Positions 1 through 9,903 of a stretch of 64,000 nucleotides of DNA are shown here, in pieces. The translations under genes were made by a program, and so were the position numbers. Under the pieces are notes generated by a model. It saw nothing but the letters and a program-made list of their open reading frames with translations. It made no database searches and had not been told where the DNA came from. Source of the DNA: Pisolithus tinctorius (lineage: Eukaryota > Basidiomycota > Agaricomycetes > Boletales > Pisolithaceae); NCBI GenBank assembly GCA_024663395.1, contig JANFAH010000001.1, forward strand, positions 4,402,001 to 4,466,000, in the 5' to 3' direction. How positions within the stretch are numbered: position 1 is the stretch's first letter; every line of letters starts with the position of its first letter.

Positions 1-103
1 TATGTCCCGCAAAGCCATCGAGGAACTCGTTGACCAAGATCGCGAGTTTGTAGCCTATCGCTATCCGTCACAGACCCACTCGCTCGGTGACCTTCTCCGA
101 TGA
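1..103 (+). CDS. 3' end of an unidentified gene (partial)
   Basis: An open frame enters from the left edge and stops at TGA 101-103. The visible residues end in a hydrophilic tail with the motif YRYPSQTHSLGDLLR. There is too little sequence to name a family. The frame is supported only by its being open to the edge and by the following non-coding gap, so the strand is probable rather than certain. The real gene body lies outside this window. Confidence 0.4.
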   Translation, partial: MSRKAIEELVDQDREFVAYRYPSQTHSLGDLLR

Positions 104-514
104 CGCATTGCTGAAGACTGCACCCAGTCAGTTCCTTGTAGTTTTTTTTTGGTTTATATGGATTTGGTCCTTTCCATGTACCTCAGCCCCCGCTCGCCAG
201 ACGCCCCCATTTCTCTCATGAATCACTTCGTACCTACTTGGTGTTTCCTCAGGACATTGCTCGACTTCTTTTATAATCGGTGTTGTACATTGTCCAAAAG
301 CGCACTCGTTTCCACGTTCGACATGTATATGCATGAGCTCTAAGACACTTTCTTTGATATGAAATGGCGATAGCTGCATTTGCGAAGAGAAGACAAAGTG
401 GGAACCAACTAGCAACGTGATTGGCAGATAAGAGAGCGGGTACCACGTGATCGAATAGATTGGCCGCTAGGAGGCCAGTGGACTGTGCCAACTCTTCCTG
501 CAAAGTTGACTTCA
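104..514. other. Intergenic, 3' flank and MND1 promoter
   Basis: I see no convincing gene here. Short open frames on both strands overlap one another and lack splice or family support. The stretch should hold the terminator of the left-edge gene and the promoter and 5' leader of MND1, whose start codon is at 515-517. Confidence 0.5.
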
Positions 515-1568
515 ATGGTAGGGAAATTCTAATCACGCACCATACCCGCCCGCCCAGAACTTATTTACAGGCACCCCGTGGCTTATCTGCTGAAGAGAAA
601 CGCATCAAGCTGTTGGAAATATTCCATGAGTCGGTAAGTTATCAGGGGTCACTCAGCTCCAGACACTAAAGACGACACCCGACAGAAGGACTTTTTCCAA
701 GTAAACGTTCCGTACAGTGCGAAAGCAACCCAAACTTGATCATCTCATCCTTCCAGCTAAAAGAACTGGAGAAACTTGGGCCAAAGCTCAAGGGGATCGG
801 TATGATGCACCTACTCAGTAATATGTGTCACTTGTCTTGAGCACCTTCACATAGTCTCGCAAACAGTGAAAGACGTTCTGCAGTCACTCGTCGACGACCG
901 ATTGGTATATACCGATAAGATTGGGTCCTCCAATTGTACGCGCATATATCATTGCATACATGCGCATATACTCGGAGTTAACGGAAATTAGTCTTCTGGA
1001 GTTTCCCCTCGGAACGCGGAAACATAGTACGTCGACTAACCTCCCTAAGTTGAATGATAACGATATCGTTTCAGATTCGCAACCGATTAAATGCTGCGAA
1101 TAACGCGAAGTCGCACCTTAGAAGTCAACTCCAGGAGCTCGATACGTCGCTTGAACGCGAAAAGACCGCCCGACCTGAAAGCGTTTGTTCTATGTGCCTG
1201 CTGAGTATTAGCTGCTTTGCGACCTGATTTGTTTGTTGCCGCAGGAGAAGAGGACGGCCGCGTTGGAGAGGTTGCAGGCATCAAAAGAGAATATCAAAGC
1301 GCTTGAAGAGGAATTGAATGCATATGGCGTGTGTCATCCCACCAAAGTGGAAGCGAAGAAACGAGCTATTGTCGCCGCTCACGAAGCTGCCGTGCGATGG
1401 ACTGGTCTGTGCTGTGCACCTGTTTCCTAATTTGCGGAACACCTGAACCAGATTGCGTCAGATAACTATACCATCCTTCTTGTCTACTTCACCCGCCAAA
1501 ATGCAGTGGGTGAACAGGAGATTCGCAAGTTCCTAGATATCGAGGAAAATTACGAAGATATCTACTGA
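515..1568 (+). CDS. MND1: Meiotic nuclear division protein 1 (Mnd1)
   Basis: Mnd1 is the partner of Hop2; the dimer stimulates Dmc1/Rad51 strand invasion in meiotic recombination. Exons: 515-517, 571-633, 686-700, 757-799, 855-935, 992-1026, 1075-1182, 1245-1404, 1462-1568, summing to 615 nt (204 aa), essentially the usual family length. The N-terminal winged-helix region is plain: RGLSAEEKR, then KDFFQLKELEKLGPKLKGIV, then DVLQSLVDD and KIGSSNFFWSFPSE. A coiled-coil middle follows (SQLQELDTSLEREK, ERLQASKENIKALEEEL), and a C-terminal part with RWTDNYTILLVYF. The first coding exon holds only the ATG, directly followed by a GTAGGG donor; fission yeast and animal Mnd1 proteins also begin with a very short lead before GLS. 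All introns are 52-62 nt. The product acts in the meiotic nucleus, so expression is expected in basidia. Neighbours show no functional link. Confidence 0.95.
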
Positions 1569-2511
1569 GCTAAGATGCCAGTGACTGCTATCTGCAGGGT
1601 AGCTACGTGGCTTCAAGATAATCACTAGTCTGTCACTAGCGAAGTCACAGTTGTACAGATCCCGTTCACGAAAACGCTGTACGTACCTGAAATTCCGCAA
1701 CCACCCTACTCTTCGCCCGGGGCCCGCGGGAACAGTCATGCAAGGAATAATAGGTCACCGGTGTAGCAAGCACGTTGGCGTACGGCCGCCGCCTGAGTAC
1801 ATAACCAAAGTTGAGGATGACCGAGACCGAGGTTAGACCTTGTTAGGCCCATCTGAGAAGCACCCAAGATACAGTTGTTAACACTTCTTTTGCGCCTATG
1901 CAAACCCTCTCATTGGCCAACAAATCCCTTATTGAGCGCGAAAGATGGTATTCCTCAGTGTCGTTGACGCGTTCTCGGGGTGAGTTTCAACTTCTAGTTT
2001 TGCAGATGGGTCTATGTATACAGCCTAACTTTAAGCTTTTAAGGCTAGGTTGCTTTGCACATTATTTGTGTCTATGTATTTCCCGTCGAAGGTCGGTGGT
2101 TCGTCCGAACCTGTCTGACTCAGCTGATGTTCGTCTTACGGCATACCTCTACCCACCTCACACTTTGGAGGCCGGTGAGGTCACCATTTCCATCGCGTTT
2201 GATTGTTTCTCTTCTTGCAAACTCACTGCGTAGCTTCCCTTGGTTCGTCTTCTTGTCTTGGTGCTACCTTCCCGCACAGAACAAACCATTTCGACATCCG
2301 ACACGTGAAACAGAGGTCATGAGACTCGCTAAAAAAATTCAGCCTCCTTTTGGAATCCGAGTTGTTGTAAGACCTCTGTGACGACGGTTTCATCCGAGGG
2401 CGGAGGAGTCATATCCGACCACCAAATAAAGGTCGTAAATTGCGTGCTTTTCCGGGTGTCTACAGACCACTACGTCACCTTTTCCTTCACGTCTCCACTC
2501 GTGTCCTGGCC
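1569..2511. other. Intergenic, SSU1 upstream region
   Basis: 943 bp without a gene I can support. Open frames at about 1651-1836, 1898-2233 and 2055-2381 show no family resemblance and no compatible splice partners. A run of C-rich/T-rich pyrimidine sequence just before 2512 is typical of a fungal core promoter. Confidence 0.5.
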
Positions 2512-4038
2512 ATGGCAGACAGCCATCTCAACTTCAATGCTTCCTCCAAAAAATCGTCGAAGCATGTGGTTAGGTATGTTTCATGAGCATTGTAAAGAGA
2601 AGGCGCTCATGGCACTGCGAATAGGCATTTTACGCCTGCTTGGTTTACTGTCATAATGGGTGCGTAGCAATCCACCACCCTCGTTCGCGAGTAGAGCCCC
2701 GTTGAACCGAATGAATCAAAGAGGCGCTGCGTGCGGATCTGTTTGAGATTGACCACATGGATTCACATTGCTTCACTTTCAGGCACAGGTTCTATCGCCA
2801 TTCTATGCCTTAACTTCCCATACGGTACTCAGTCTCCTGTGGCGACCTATCTAGCACTTGCATTCCTCTTTATGGGCCTCGCACTTTTCTTGCTCTTCAC
2901 AGCAATCAGCGTGGCTAGGTACACGCTATACCCTAATATCTGGCATCGAATGGTCCACCATCCAGTTCAAAGCTTATATCTCGGGACGTTTCCCATGGCA
3001 GCAGCGACACTTCTAACTGTTTCTACAACGGCTGTCCGGGAGACCTTTGGTCTCGGTCGCTCTTTCGTGTACACGCTATGGGCGCTCTGGTGGGTCGATG
3101 TTGTAATATCAATTACGTGTTTTTGTGGCACATTGCATATGATGTGAGTTTGCAGTGTAATAAGCAAGATTACAGTCGAGCTAACTAAACTAACGCAGGA
3201 AAGGCCGTCAAGAGCACCCGCTGGAGTCAATGACACTCAGGTGGCTGCTTCCCGTCGTTACACTGATCGTTGTATCCTCTACGGGAGGTGTCATTGCACC
3301 TGTCATTACTGCGTACTCTCCTAGTGGCGCTCTCATTACGGTAACCTTTTGTGTGTGCATGGTCTCTGTTGCACTACCCGTGGTGATGATGATGCTCACA
3401 ATCTACCTTCTACGCTGTACGGTATATGGATATCCTCAAGGATCTCTCATCTTGTCATCCATTTTCCCTCTGGGACCCTTTGGACAGTCTGCATATGCTA
3501 TCCTCCTGATCGGGTCGGCTTTACGTTCTATCATCCCGGAAAGCTTTGGAGACGCACAAGGGTTGTTCCAGTCCGCAACTACACCGATCATAGTTCAAAC
3601 TTTTTGCGTCATGATCGCCCTCGCACTGTGGGCATTTGAAACTATGTGGCTCGTGTTCGCATTGTTGGCGATGAGACATGCTGTAAACAATGAAGGTCGA
3701 TTCTCATTTCAACTATCCTTCTGGGGCTTGATTTTTCCGAATGTGCGTATATTTCAAAATACTAGCCAATAAAATCCCTATTTATTCATTGCATTTTTCA
3801 GGGCGTATACGCTAATATCACGATCATTCTTGGTTCGACGTTCTCCTCTAATTTCTTTCGCGTGTTCGGTGCCGCCTATGCCGTTGCAACGTTCTTGCTG
3901 TGGCTCTATGTGTTCGTGCAAACTGTACGAGTACTTCCGAGCGGACGGATTTTTGAAAGCTCTCCCGACGAAAAGGAGATTGCAGAGGAAAGTGTAAGCA
4001 ACACAGTATCGATAGATGCGGATAAGACCCAACCTTAG
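2512..4038 (+). CDS. SSU1: Sulfite efflux pump / TDT-family transporter (Ssu1-like)
   Basis: A plasma-membrane carrier of the tellurite-resistance/dicarboxylate transporter (TDT) family, which in yeast exports sulfite and in other fungi malate or related anions. Exons: 2512-2573, 2625-2659, 2783-3143, 3199-3742, 3802-4038, total 1239 nt (412 aa), a normal family length. The sequence shows the family opening RHFTPAWFTVIMGTG, the FPYG motif, then NIWHRMVHHPVQSLYLGTFP, which is a hallmark of Ssu1 proteins. About ten hydrophobic spans follow, including GVIAPVITAYSPSGALITVT and the final span ending LYVFVQT. The C-terminus is short, acidic and cytosolic (SPDEKEIAEESV). Sulfite is the likeliest substrate by family, but substrate cannot be read from sequence alone. 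Confidence 0.9.
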
Positions 4039-4567
4039 AAGCTACAAAATATTCGAGGTATTTATTTAGATTTGTACCTCAGCTACCCCGCAGCGTAGTC
4101 AGCCAATAGAATCAAACCACATTCTATGATAGTCGATACTGAGTGAAACGCTTAAGCACTTCCAGATACATACATCTTGGATAAACCCATTTCGGCGACA
4201 CTTGTGTTACTTGAAACATGCTGAAGCTAAGACCGCCGTCAGAGAGAGAGGGAGAGAGAGGGTATGCGATTGGCATGTATAGAAAAGCTAGTGATGTCGG
4301 TTGTCGGCTTTTTTCTTCTCTTTTTTCTTTCAACTTGGAAACCTAAACAGAATCCAACACCTTGGAAAACAGTCAAATCACATCCTTTGAACCGGTACTA
4401 TGTACGAGCTGGGTTCTTTCGTTACGTAATTTGGATTAGTAAGGCAGAAGCGAAGCTGGAGTCTGCACCCTACCTGCCTGCATATTCGACGTTGCAACAA
4501 CCGTACTGCGAGACTATTCGGCGTTCGTTGTTCGGTCCGAGCACACTTAATCGCACTTTTCTACAAC
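4039..4567. other. Intergenic with GA microsatellite, LSB6 promoter
   Basis: 529 bp between the transporter stop and the kinase start. It contains a pure purine GA/GGA tract at about 4241-4262 but no supported gene. The open frame 4264-4620 overlaps the kinase start in another frame and looks like a chance frame. Confidence 0.5.
4241..4262 (+). repeat. GA-rich microsatellite
   Basis: A short uninterrupted purine tract of GA and GGA units lies about 300 bp upstream of the kinase start codon. Such tracts are common in fungal promoters and can bind GAGA-type factors, but nothing here shows that it is functional. Confidence 0.6.
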
Positions 4568-7500
4568 ATGCCTGCTGGCTACGAGGCATTACCTCAGCTG
4601 CCGGAGGAGGAACTGGATGACAGCGGGCAGAACGGCGCTGTCAAATCCAAGCGGGGAAAGGCAACGCGGCGCTCGCAGAGATCCGGGCATATAGACCTGA
4701 GCAAACTAGACAATGCTTTCAAGAGGTGATGTTGTCATACTTCAATCTCGAGGATGCTACCAACCGGGTTCCCTAGGTGGACAGAGTTTATCTCCCAGAA
4801 AATAAAGCGACAGAGAAAATCAGAGGACTATGCGCGCAAGGACATTTGGCAGAGTGTGTTTGACCCATACCTCCCTGCGTTTTCCGATTTTACCCCCCTC
4901 ATGGTAAGCTTGGGATGTCGTCACTCAACCTCCGTGTCAACAGATAATTATACCCACAGGTAAAGACATTAGATGACAAACCTCCCATGAACCAGATTGC
5001 TTTCGACACGTAAGTAAGCCCCCAGTGCGTTTCCAAGTGACCATAACTGTTGGTGTTCATAACCACAGTCTCGCACAGTCCGTCCGCAATGCCATCTCTG
5101 TAGGCATTCATCCAAAGATGATTGCAAAGGGCTCTTCTGGTTCTTATTTTGTTCGAGCCAAAGTAGACGGAAAAGTTCAGACAGTCGCGTATGTAGAAGG
5201 TCAAATCTCGCGAAGCTTGACTGACCACCAGATAGCGTCTTCAAACCAAAAGACGAAGAGCCGTATGGCCGGTTGAATCCTAAAGTGAGCGATCTTGCAT
5301 TATTTTGGGCGATATTTGAGGGTTATCATGCATCTAGACAACCAAATGGTTGCACCGTCAATTCAGGTGGCTCATCCCCTTTGGTCGCTCTTGCCTCATA
5401 CCAAACTTGAGGTATTCCATCTGTATCACCGGGAGCCTCCAAGAGCCTCATGTCATTCAGTTATATTTCCGAAGCGGCTGCGTCGCTCCTCGACGAACGC
5501 CTAGCATTAAACATCGTGCCTCGTACTCAACTCGTTTCACTTTCTAGTCCAGTGAGTTTGCGCAAAGTTTTCTTTATCATCAATAGAGAGTGATCGCACG
5601 GCTGTAGGCTTTTTTTTACGATTGGCTGGACAGGAGTGCAGCGAAGAAGGGTAAACCGCTACCTGAAAAGATTGGCAGCATGCAGCTTTTCCTACACGGC
5701 TACACTGGTGGGAAGGCACACTGGGTGACAGCTTCGCTTTTCTTACATCGCATTCCTCAGACGCGTCAGACTTTCTGCGAAAACATCCATGGCCTGGTCG
5801 CCCAATAGCAGATACATTTGATGACTCGTCGCACCGAAAGGGGATGTCAACAAAGAAATGCTTGTCGGCTCTCAAAATCATTTGTGGTAAGACTGGTGAC
5901 GATGAGAATGATGATGTAGATCCAGAAGAGGAACATACATTATTCGATGCCACCGAGGATGATGACACTTACCGTACTTTCCATTGGTCACGGGCTCTCC
6001 AACAGAATTTTAGAGAAGAACTTGAAAAGTGAGTTACCCGTCTACGGTCGCAAGTGTCATGTGCTCATCTCTGTCTGCAAGGCTCGTAATTTTAGGTATG
6101 CCGCGTGCTCTAAACTCTGCATATTTCACCTAACCACAAGACTTAGACTACCTCATGCTCAATACCGACCGCGGAGCTGACAATTGGATGGTCAAATATT
6201 GTGAAGGCGACCACATTAAATCTCCTGTCGCAGTTGCCCCACAAGCATCTACGAATCCTCGGATGCCGCTAATGAGTGAGCTGCGTCCTTTCGGGTCGCA
6301 TTCATCGACCCAGGCGTCGGTTTCCTTCGCCGGAGTGGCCCCATCGCCCCATGGACCGCCCGTCTCCAGTGACTACACTCGCTATCCACATATTCATGTC
6401 GCTGCTATTGACAATTCTTTGTCATTCCCTCACGAACACCCGCAGGGATGGAGATCGTATACGTATGGTTGGCTTTATCTTCCCGTGAGTCTTATAGGGC
6501 AGCCGTTCAGCGAGAAGACTCGGTCGCACTTTTTGCCTCTTCTTACGAGCAAAGCTTGGTGGGAGGAGACAACCTTTCAATTACGAAGGTTGTTCGCAGT
6601 GGATCCAGACTTTCATCCGAAGATGTTTAGGGTATATGTCCGTCGGAAATCTGGAATGTCACGCTCAATACGTTTGATAGAGGCAACTGGCGGTTATCAA
6701 AGGACAGGCTTATAACATTGTTGAGTCCTTGAAGCATCCGGTAAGAATCAGGTTTAGTCCTCCGCTGGTAGATGATTGACTGCGAGGGGCTACCCGCCTT
6801 TTTCAGGATGAAGGTGCACCCTACTTTCTCTCTCCACATTAAATCTCTGATCGACTTCAAGGACCCCTCGAGTTGACACGCCGGACTAGAGCACTTGTTT
6901 GGGACGATGAGGTGGAAATGCCAGAAGAAACTCCTTGTCTTCCTAGTGCGGATCCGCTGAGTTCACCTCGCCCCTCTATAAATACGGTCCCTCTGCCACA
7001 GCGCGTGCGTAGCCGTAGCCACTCGAGTGAATTTCCGCCGCGGGCACGGGGGCGTTCGTCGGAGGCCAACAGACCTGTACCGTTCTCGGCGAAGTTCCAA
7101 AAAGTGCACCCAGGTACTACTGGTGTCACGGTTCTCGAGCATCTTGAACGCCTAGATGCCGTTGAGGCTGGCCTACAGAGGCTCGGTGTTGGGGAACCTC
7201 TTATGGAAGAGGAAGATGAAGTAGACGTTGGTGAATTCTCCGCTTCCAGTCGACCAGCTCTGTCAATACAAACGGAGGTTTCGAGTCGACTACCGCTGGA
7301 GACGTCGGTGTCGCAACAGTTCACGCCACCTGGAAGTCCAGACAGACTGACCTCGGTGCCGGAGGACCCCCCTTTGTCTACCTCCGTCACCGAGGAAGAC
7401 TTAGCCATTATGTCGAAGTCAACATCACATGTGGAGCCACCATTCCCTGTTCACACGCGGTGGAAGAGCCACGCAGGTTCTTCGGGGCATCAACAAGATC

Positions 7501-7652
7501 GTAGCCTAGATTGGATGAACTTCGATGAGCAGCCGAAACGGACTGTCATTGTTGAGGTCGGTGCTACTGTTATGTTGGTTCACTGGGTTGTCTGACTGGC
7601 CATCTAGCGCCTCGAATACGTTCAGGCGAAGCCGCTGCTGAGCTGCTGGTAA
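4568..7652 (+). CDS. LSB6: Type II phosphatidylinositol 4-kinase (Lsb6-like)
   Basis: Phosphorylates phosphatidylinositol at the 4-position on plasma-membrane, vacuole and endosome membranes. Fifteen exons: 4568-4725, 4777-4903, 4960-5009, 5069-5188, 5236-5284, 5338-5411, 5461-5551, 5608-5707, 5761-6028, 6082-6095, 6147-6631, 6681-6740, 6807-6813, 6862-7556, 7608-7652, total 2343 nt (780 aa). Family motifs in order: GSSGSYFV (glycine loop), VFKPKDEEPYGRLNPK (catalytic lysine), SYISEAAASLLDERL, LNTDRGADNW (catalytic loop), AAIDNSLSFP (metal site), YGWLYLP, then HPDEGPLELTRR and a C-terminal RLEYVQAKPLLSCW. Exon 13 is only 7 nt (GATGAAG) yet it is needed: joining exons 12 and 14 directly runs into a stop, whereas including it restores the conserved HPDEGPLELTRR. 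The long Ser/Pro-rich stretch before the last exon is variable in the family. Confidence 0.93.
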
Positions 7653-7977
7653 CCGAGGTTGCTACCTGGGAACGTGGTGTACATACGTATGATGGCATGG
7701 AGCGGATCCATCGGAATATTTGGACTGTTTGGTTCGTTGTGGCACTGACCAGATATAGTAGTCAACCATAGGATGACGGAATGGAGCACTACATAATAAC
7801 ATTAGAGTCTAGTATGTGTTCCCTGGAGACAGAACTTGATATTGCCAACAGCACGAGGGTCACGCTGCTCAATGTTACCACAGAACTCATCTCTGCCGAT
7901 CGATGTGCACACACCTAGGTCGTCCTTCTCTGTTATTCATTCCTGTGAGCTAGCCGACGCATCAACTTTGACAACAG
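7653..7977. other. Intergenic plus unresolved 5' exon(s) of the next gene
   Basis: 325 bp. The downstream gene needs at least one more exon in this region because its first recognised exon (7978) starts at an acceptor site and lacks an ATG. A candidate open segment begins at ATG 7786 (residues MEHYIITLESSMC), but I could not find a donor that joins it in frame. Confidence 0.4.
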
Positions 7978-9007
7978 GATGCATTGATACCAATCTCAGT
8001 GAATGGCGGGTCTTTACAACAGCTCTGTGACAAGCTCACTCGGAAGGGCCGCGTCGAGTTTCGCAACAAACGTGTAGGCCCAGGGTGGATCAAATACTTC
8101 TGGAACAACACGGTGTGGAACCTGGACGACGGTAATAGCGTTAATACGGTCTGCTATACGTTTCCTACGTATTCACTCGCTCCACAGCCGACGATTACAC
8201 CATTTTTGTTCGGCGCCATAACCCCACACCGGCCTCCAATGAAGGCAATGTAGTCACCCAGACCACCCTACACGTCAACGATCCGTCTAGCCAATTGCCA
8301 GGGCCACCAGAGTATCAAAACCCATCGTTCTACGTTTTTCAATCTTCCAGGACTACGTCACCTCTTCCACGCTCAGACCACAGTGTCAAGGGGAACAGCG
8401 AACAGCACACTAATCACAAGACGGTAAACACTGGCGTTGCAAAGCATCGAAAGGACTTTGAAAAGTTTCACAATGAAAACGGAGTGCGGACCGTTGTGGG
8501 AAGTATCGGTCCAGTCACCAACGGTAAGCAGCTGTTGCTATTGCGAAAGATTGTCTATTCATGACTTGCGAAGTCAGGATGTTACTGAGGAAGGGGTATC
8601 GACACGTGTATATGTCACGAAAGTTCGCTCTGAAGCACGGATTCATACCTGCGGATGCTGCTCCGGGGCACTATGGATACGGCGGCCTCGTCAATCTGGG
8701 GAAGTGGCCGATCACTCTGACAGTCGCTGATCGCCCCCCCTTACATGGTGTGGGCTCTGCCGAACCCTCCGCTCCAACAACCGAGAGTCCGTTACGACTG
8801 CAGTCTAAGACGGTTTCTGTCCCTGTTTACCTTTCCGAAGAGCCACATTTTGACGTTGTCCTTGGACGTTCGTTCTTCGAATGTAGGCAGATCAAACTGT
8901 CTACAGTTGATCCAACTGAGGTGATTTGTTTGGACACGGGTGAGAAAGTTGAGTGTCAACTGGTAGTATTGAAAGATGGTAGAGGCGAAGTTGTTATCGT
9001 GACTTGA
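7978..9007 (+). CDS. Conserved fungal protein with retropepsin-like C-terminal half (5' end unresolved)
   Basis: Exons 7978-8131, 8188-8523 and 8574-9007 close frame (924 nt, 307 aa) and end at TGA 9005-9007; the first exon begins at acceptor 7976-7977, so the N-terminus is missing from the model. The middle has GWIKYFWNNTVWNL followed by DDYTIFVRRHN. The C-terminal half (SIGPVTNVRMLLRKGYRHVY, HGFIPADAAPGHYGYGGLVN, then HFDVVLGRSFFE) resembles the fold signature of retroviral-type aspartic proteases, where a DTG is expected near VTNVRM and an ILG near VVLG. The catalytic DTG/DSG is absent at the expected place, so a binding or regulatory role is more likely than proteolysis. The three introns and lack of RT or integrase argue against a transposon. 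I recall closely similar uncharacterised proteins in other Agaricomycetes but cannot name a function. Confidence 0.65.
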
Positions 9008-9119
9008 CAGTATCCCTTCCTTACAGACGTGATGTAGTAGTATATTGCCATGATGAGACTAACTCGTAAACATGTTTATAATTGCAAAATGTTGTTGTAT
9101 AGAAGGACTCATCTGCTGA

Positions 9120-9743
9120 CCCTAACCTGAAGACATGGAGACACCCGTGCGATGATCTCGAAGTGACCGGGGCACGGGCATTTGCCACTCCCGATTGCGG
9201 AAAACTCGTCACTGAGGACCAATTTGGACGACGGCATTCACGAGGTTGCCCGTGGAAAGGTTATAAACGAGTTTAGACCGGCCTCACCCGCTCCCGATAA
9301 CATACTTCAGTCTCGTACAACAGTGTTCTCGCGCTTGAAGCGTTCTCTCAACTATGCCGAGTACGTATCCATAGTTAGGGGCCGTATATCTTGTGGCTGA
9401 TCTTTCTGGAAGCTATAACAATGATGTTGAAAAACGTTGTAGCGTACAACAAGTACAAGAATGAAGTGCTCGGGCAAGGTGGGCGGATCATTCACGATTA
9501 CGAGGATTTGGTACTTGCCTTGTCCCTACCGTGGAAATGTGGTTGTCTTGTTTACCATTCCACTCCAGGGCTTCACTGCTGAGTTACCGCAACAGTTGTT
9601 TCAGGAGTTGCAGTCCACTTCTTCGATCGCCGGCGGTGACATTGCGTCTTTCGGTAAAGTCATCCCACCGCAGTCTTGTTGCCAATGATCTCATGAAACG
9701 GAAAACAGAACTGGACAGCGGGGTGACCATCCAGCTTCAGTAG
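9120..9743 (+). CDS. Possible small multi-exon gene of unknown function (low confidence)
   Basis: Two coding-like segments on the plus strand, about 9182-9360 (TNLDDGIHEVARGKVINEF, then RLKRSLNYAE just before a GTACGT donor) and about 9421-9690 (NVVAYNKYKNEVLG, RIIHDYEDL, LPQQLFQELQSTSSIAGGD), look like helical protein sequence and are separated by a plausible short intron at 9361-9410. I could not close the frame from a start codon to a stop with consensus splice sites. It may be a real unknown gene, or a decayed one. No family is recognised. Confidence 0.3.
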
Positions 9744-9903
9744 ATTCAAGAGATAACCGAGCGAAGATTAGGATATTCCTGTGTCTTGATTAGCCTATCT
9801 CCAAGTGTCAATGATTATGTAAATATTGTGGAATATTAGACAGGCGGGGTCAAGGTGGGATACTAATAGGTTTGTGTTTTCGTCAGGTCTCCTCAGTTGA
9901 GCA

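Noticed and set aside
7978..9007. Reading the retropepsin-like gene as part of a Ty3/gypsy element
   Set aside because: It has clean spliceosomal introns that close frame, and no reverse transcriptase, RNase H, integrase or LTR is nearby.
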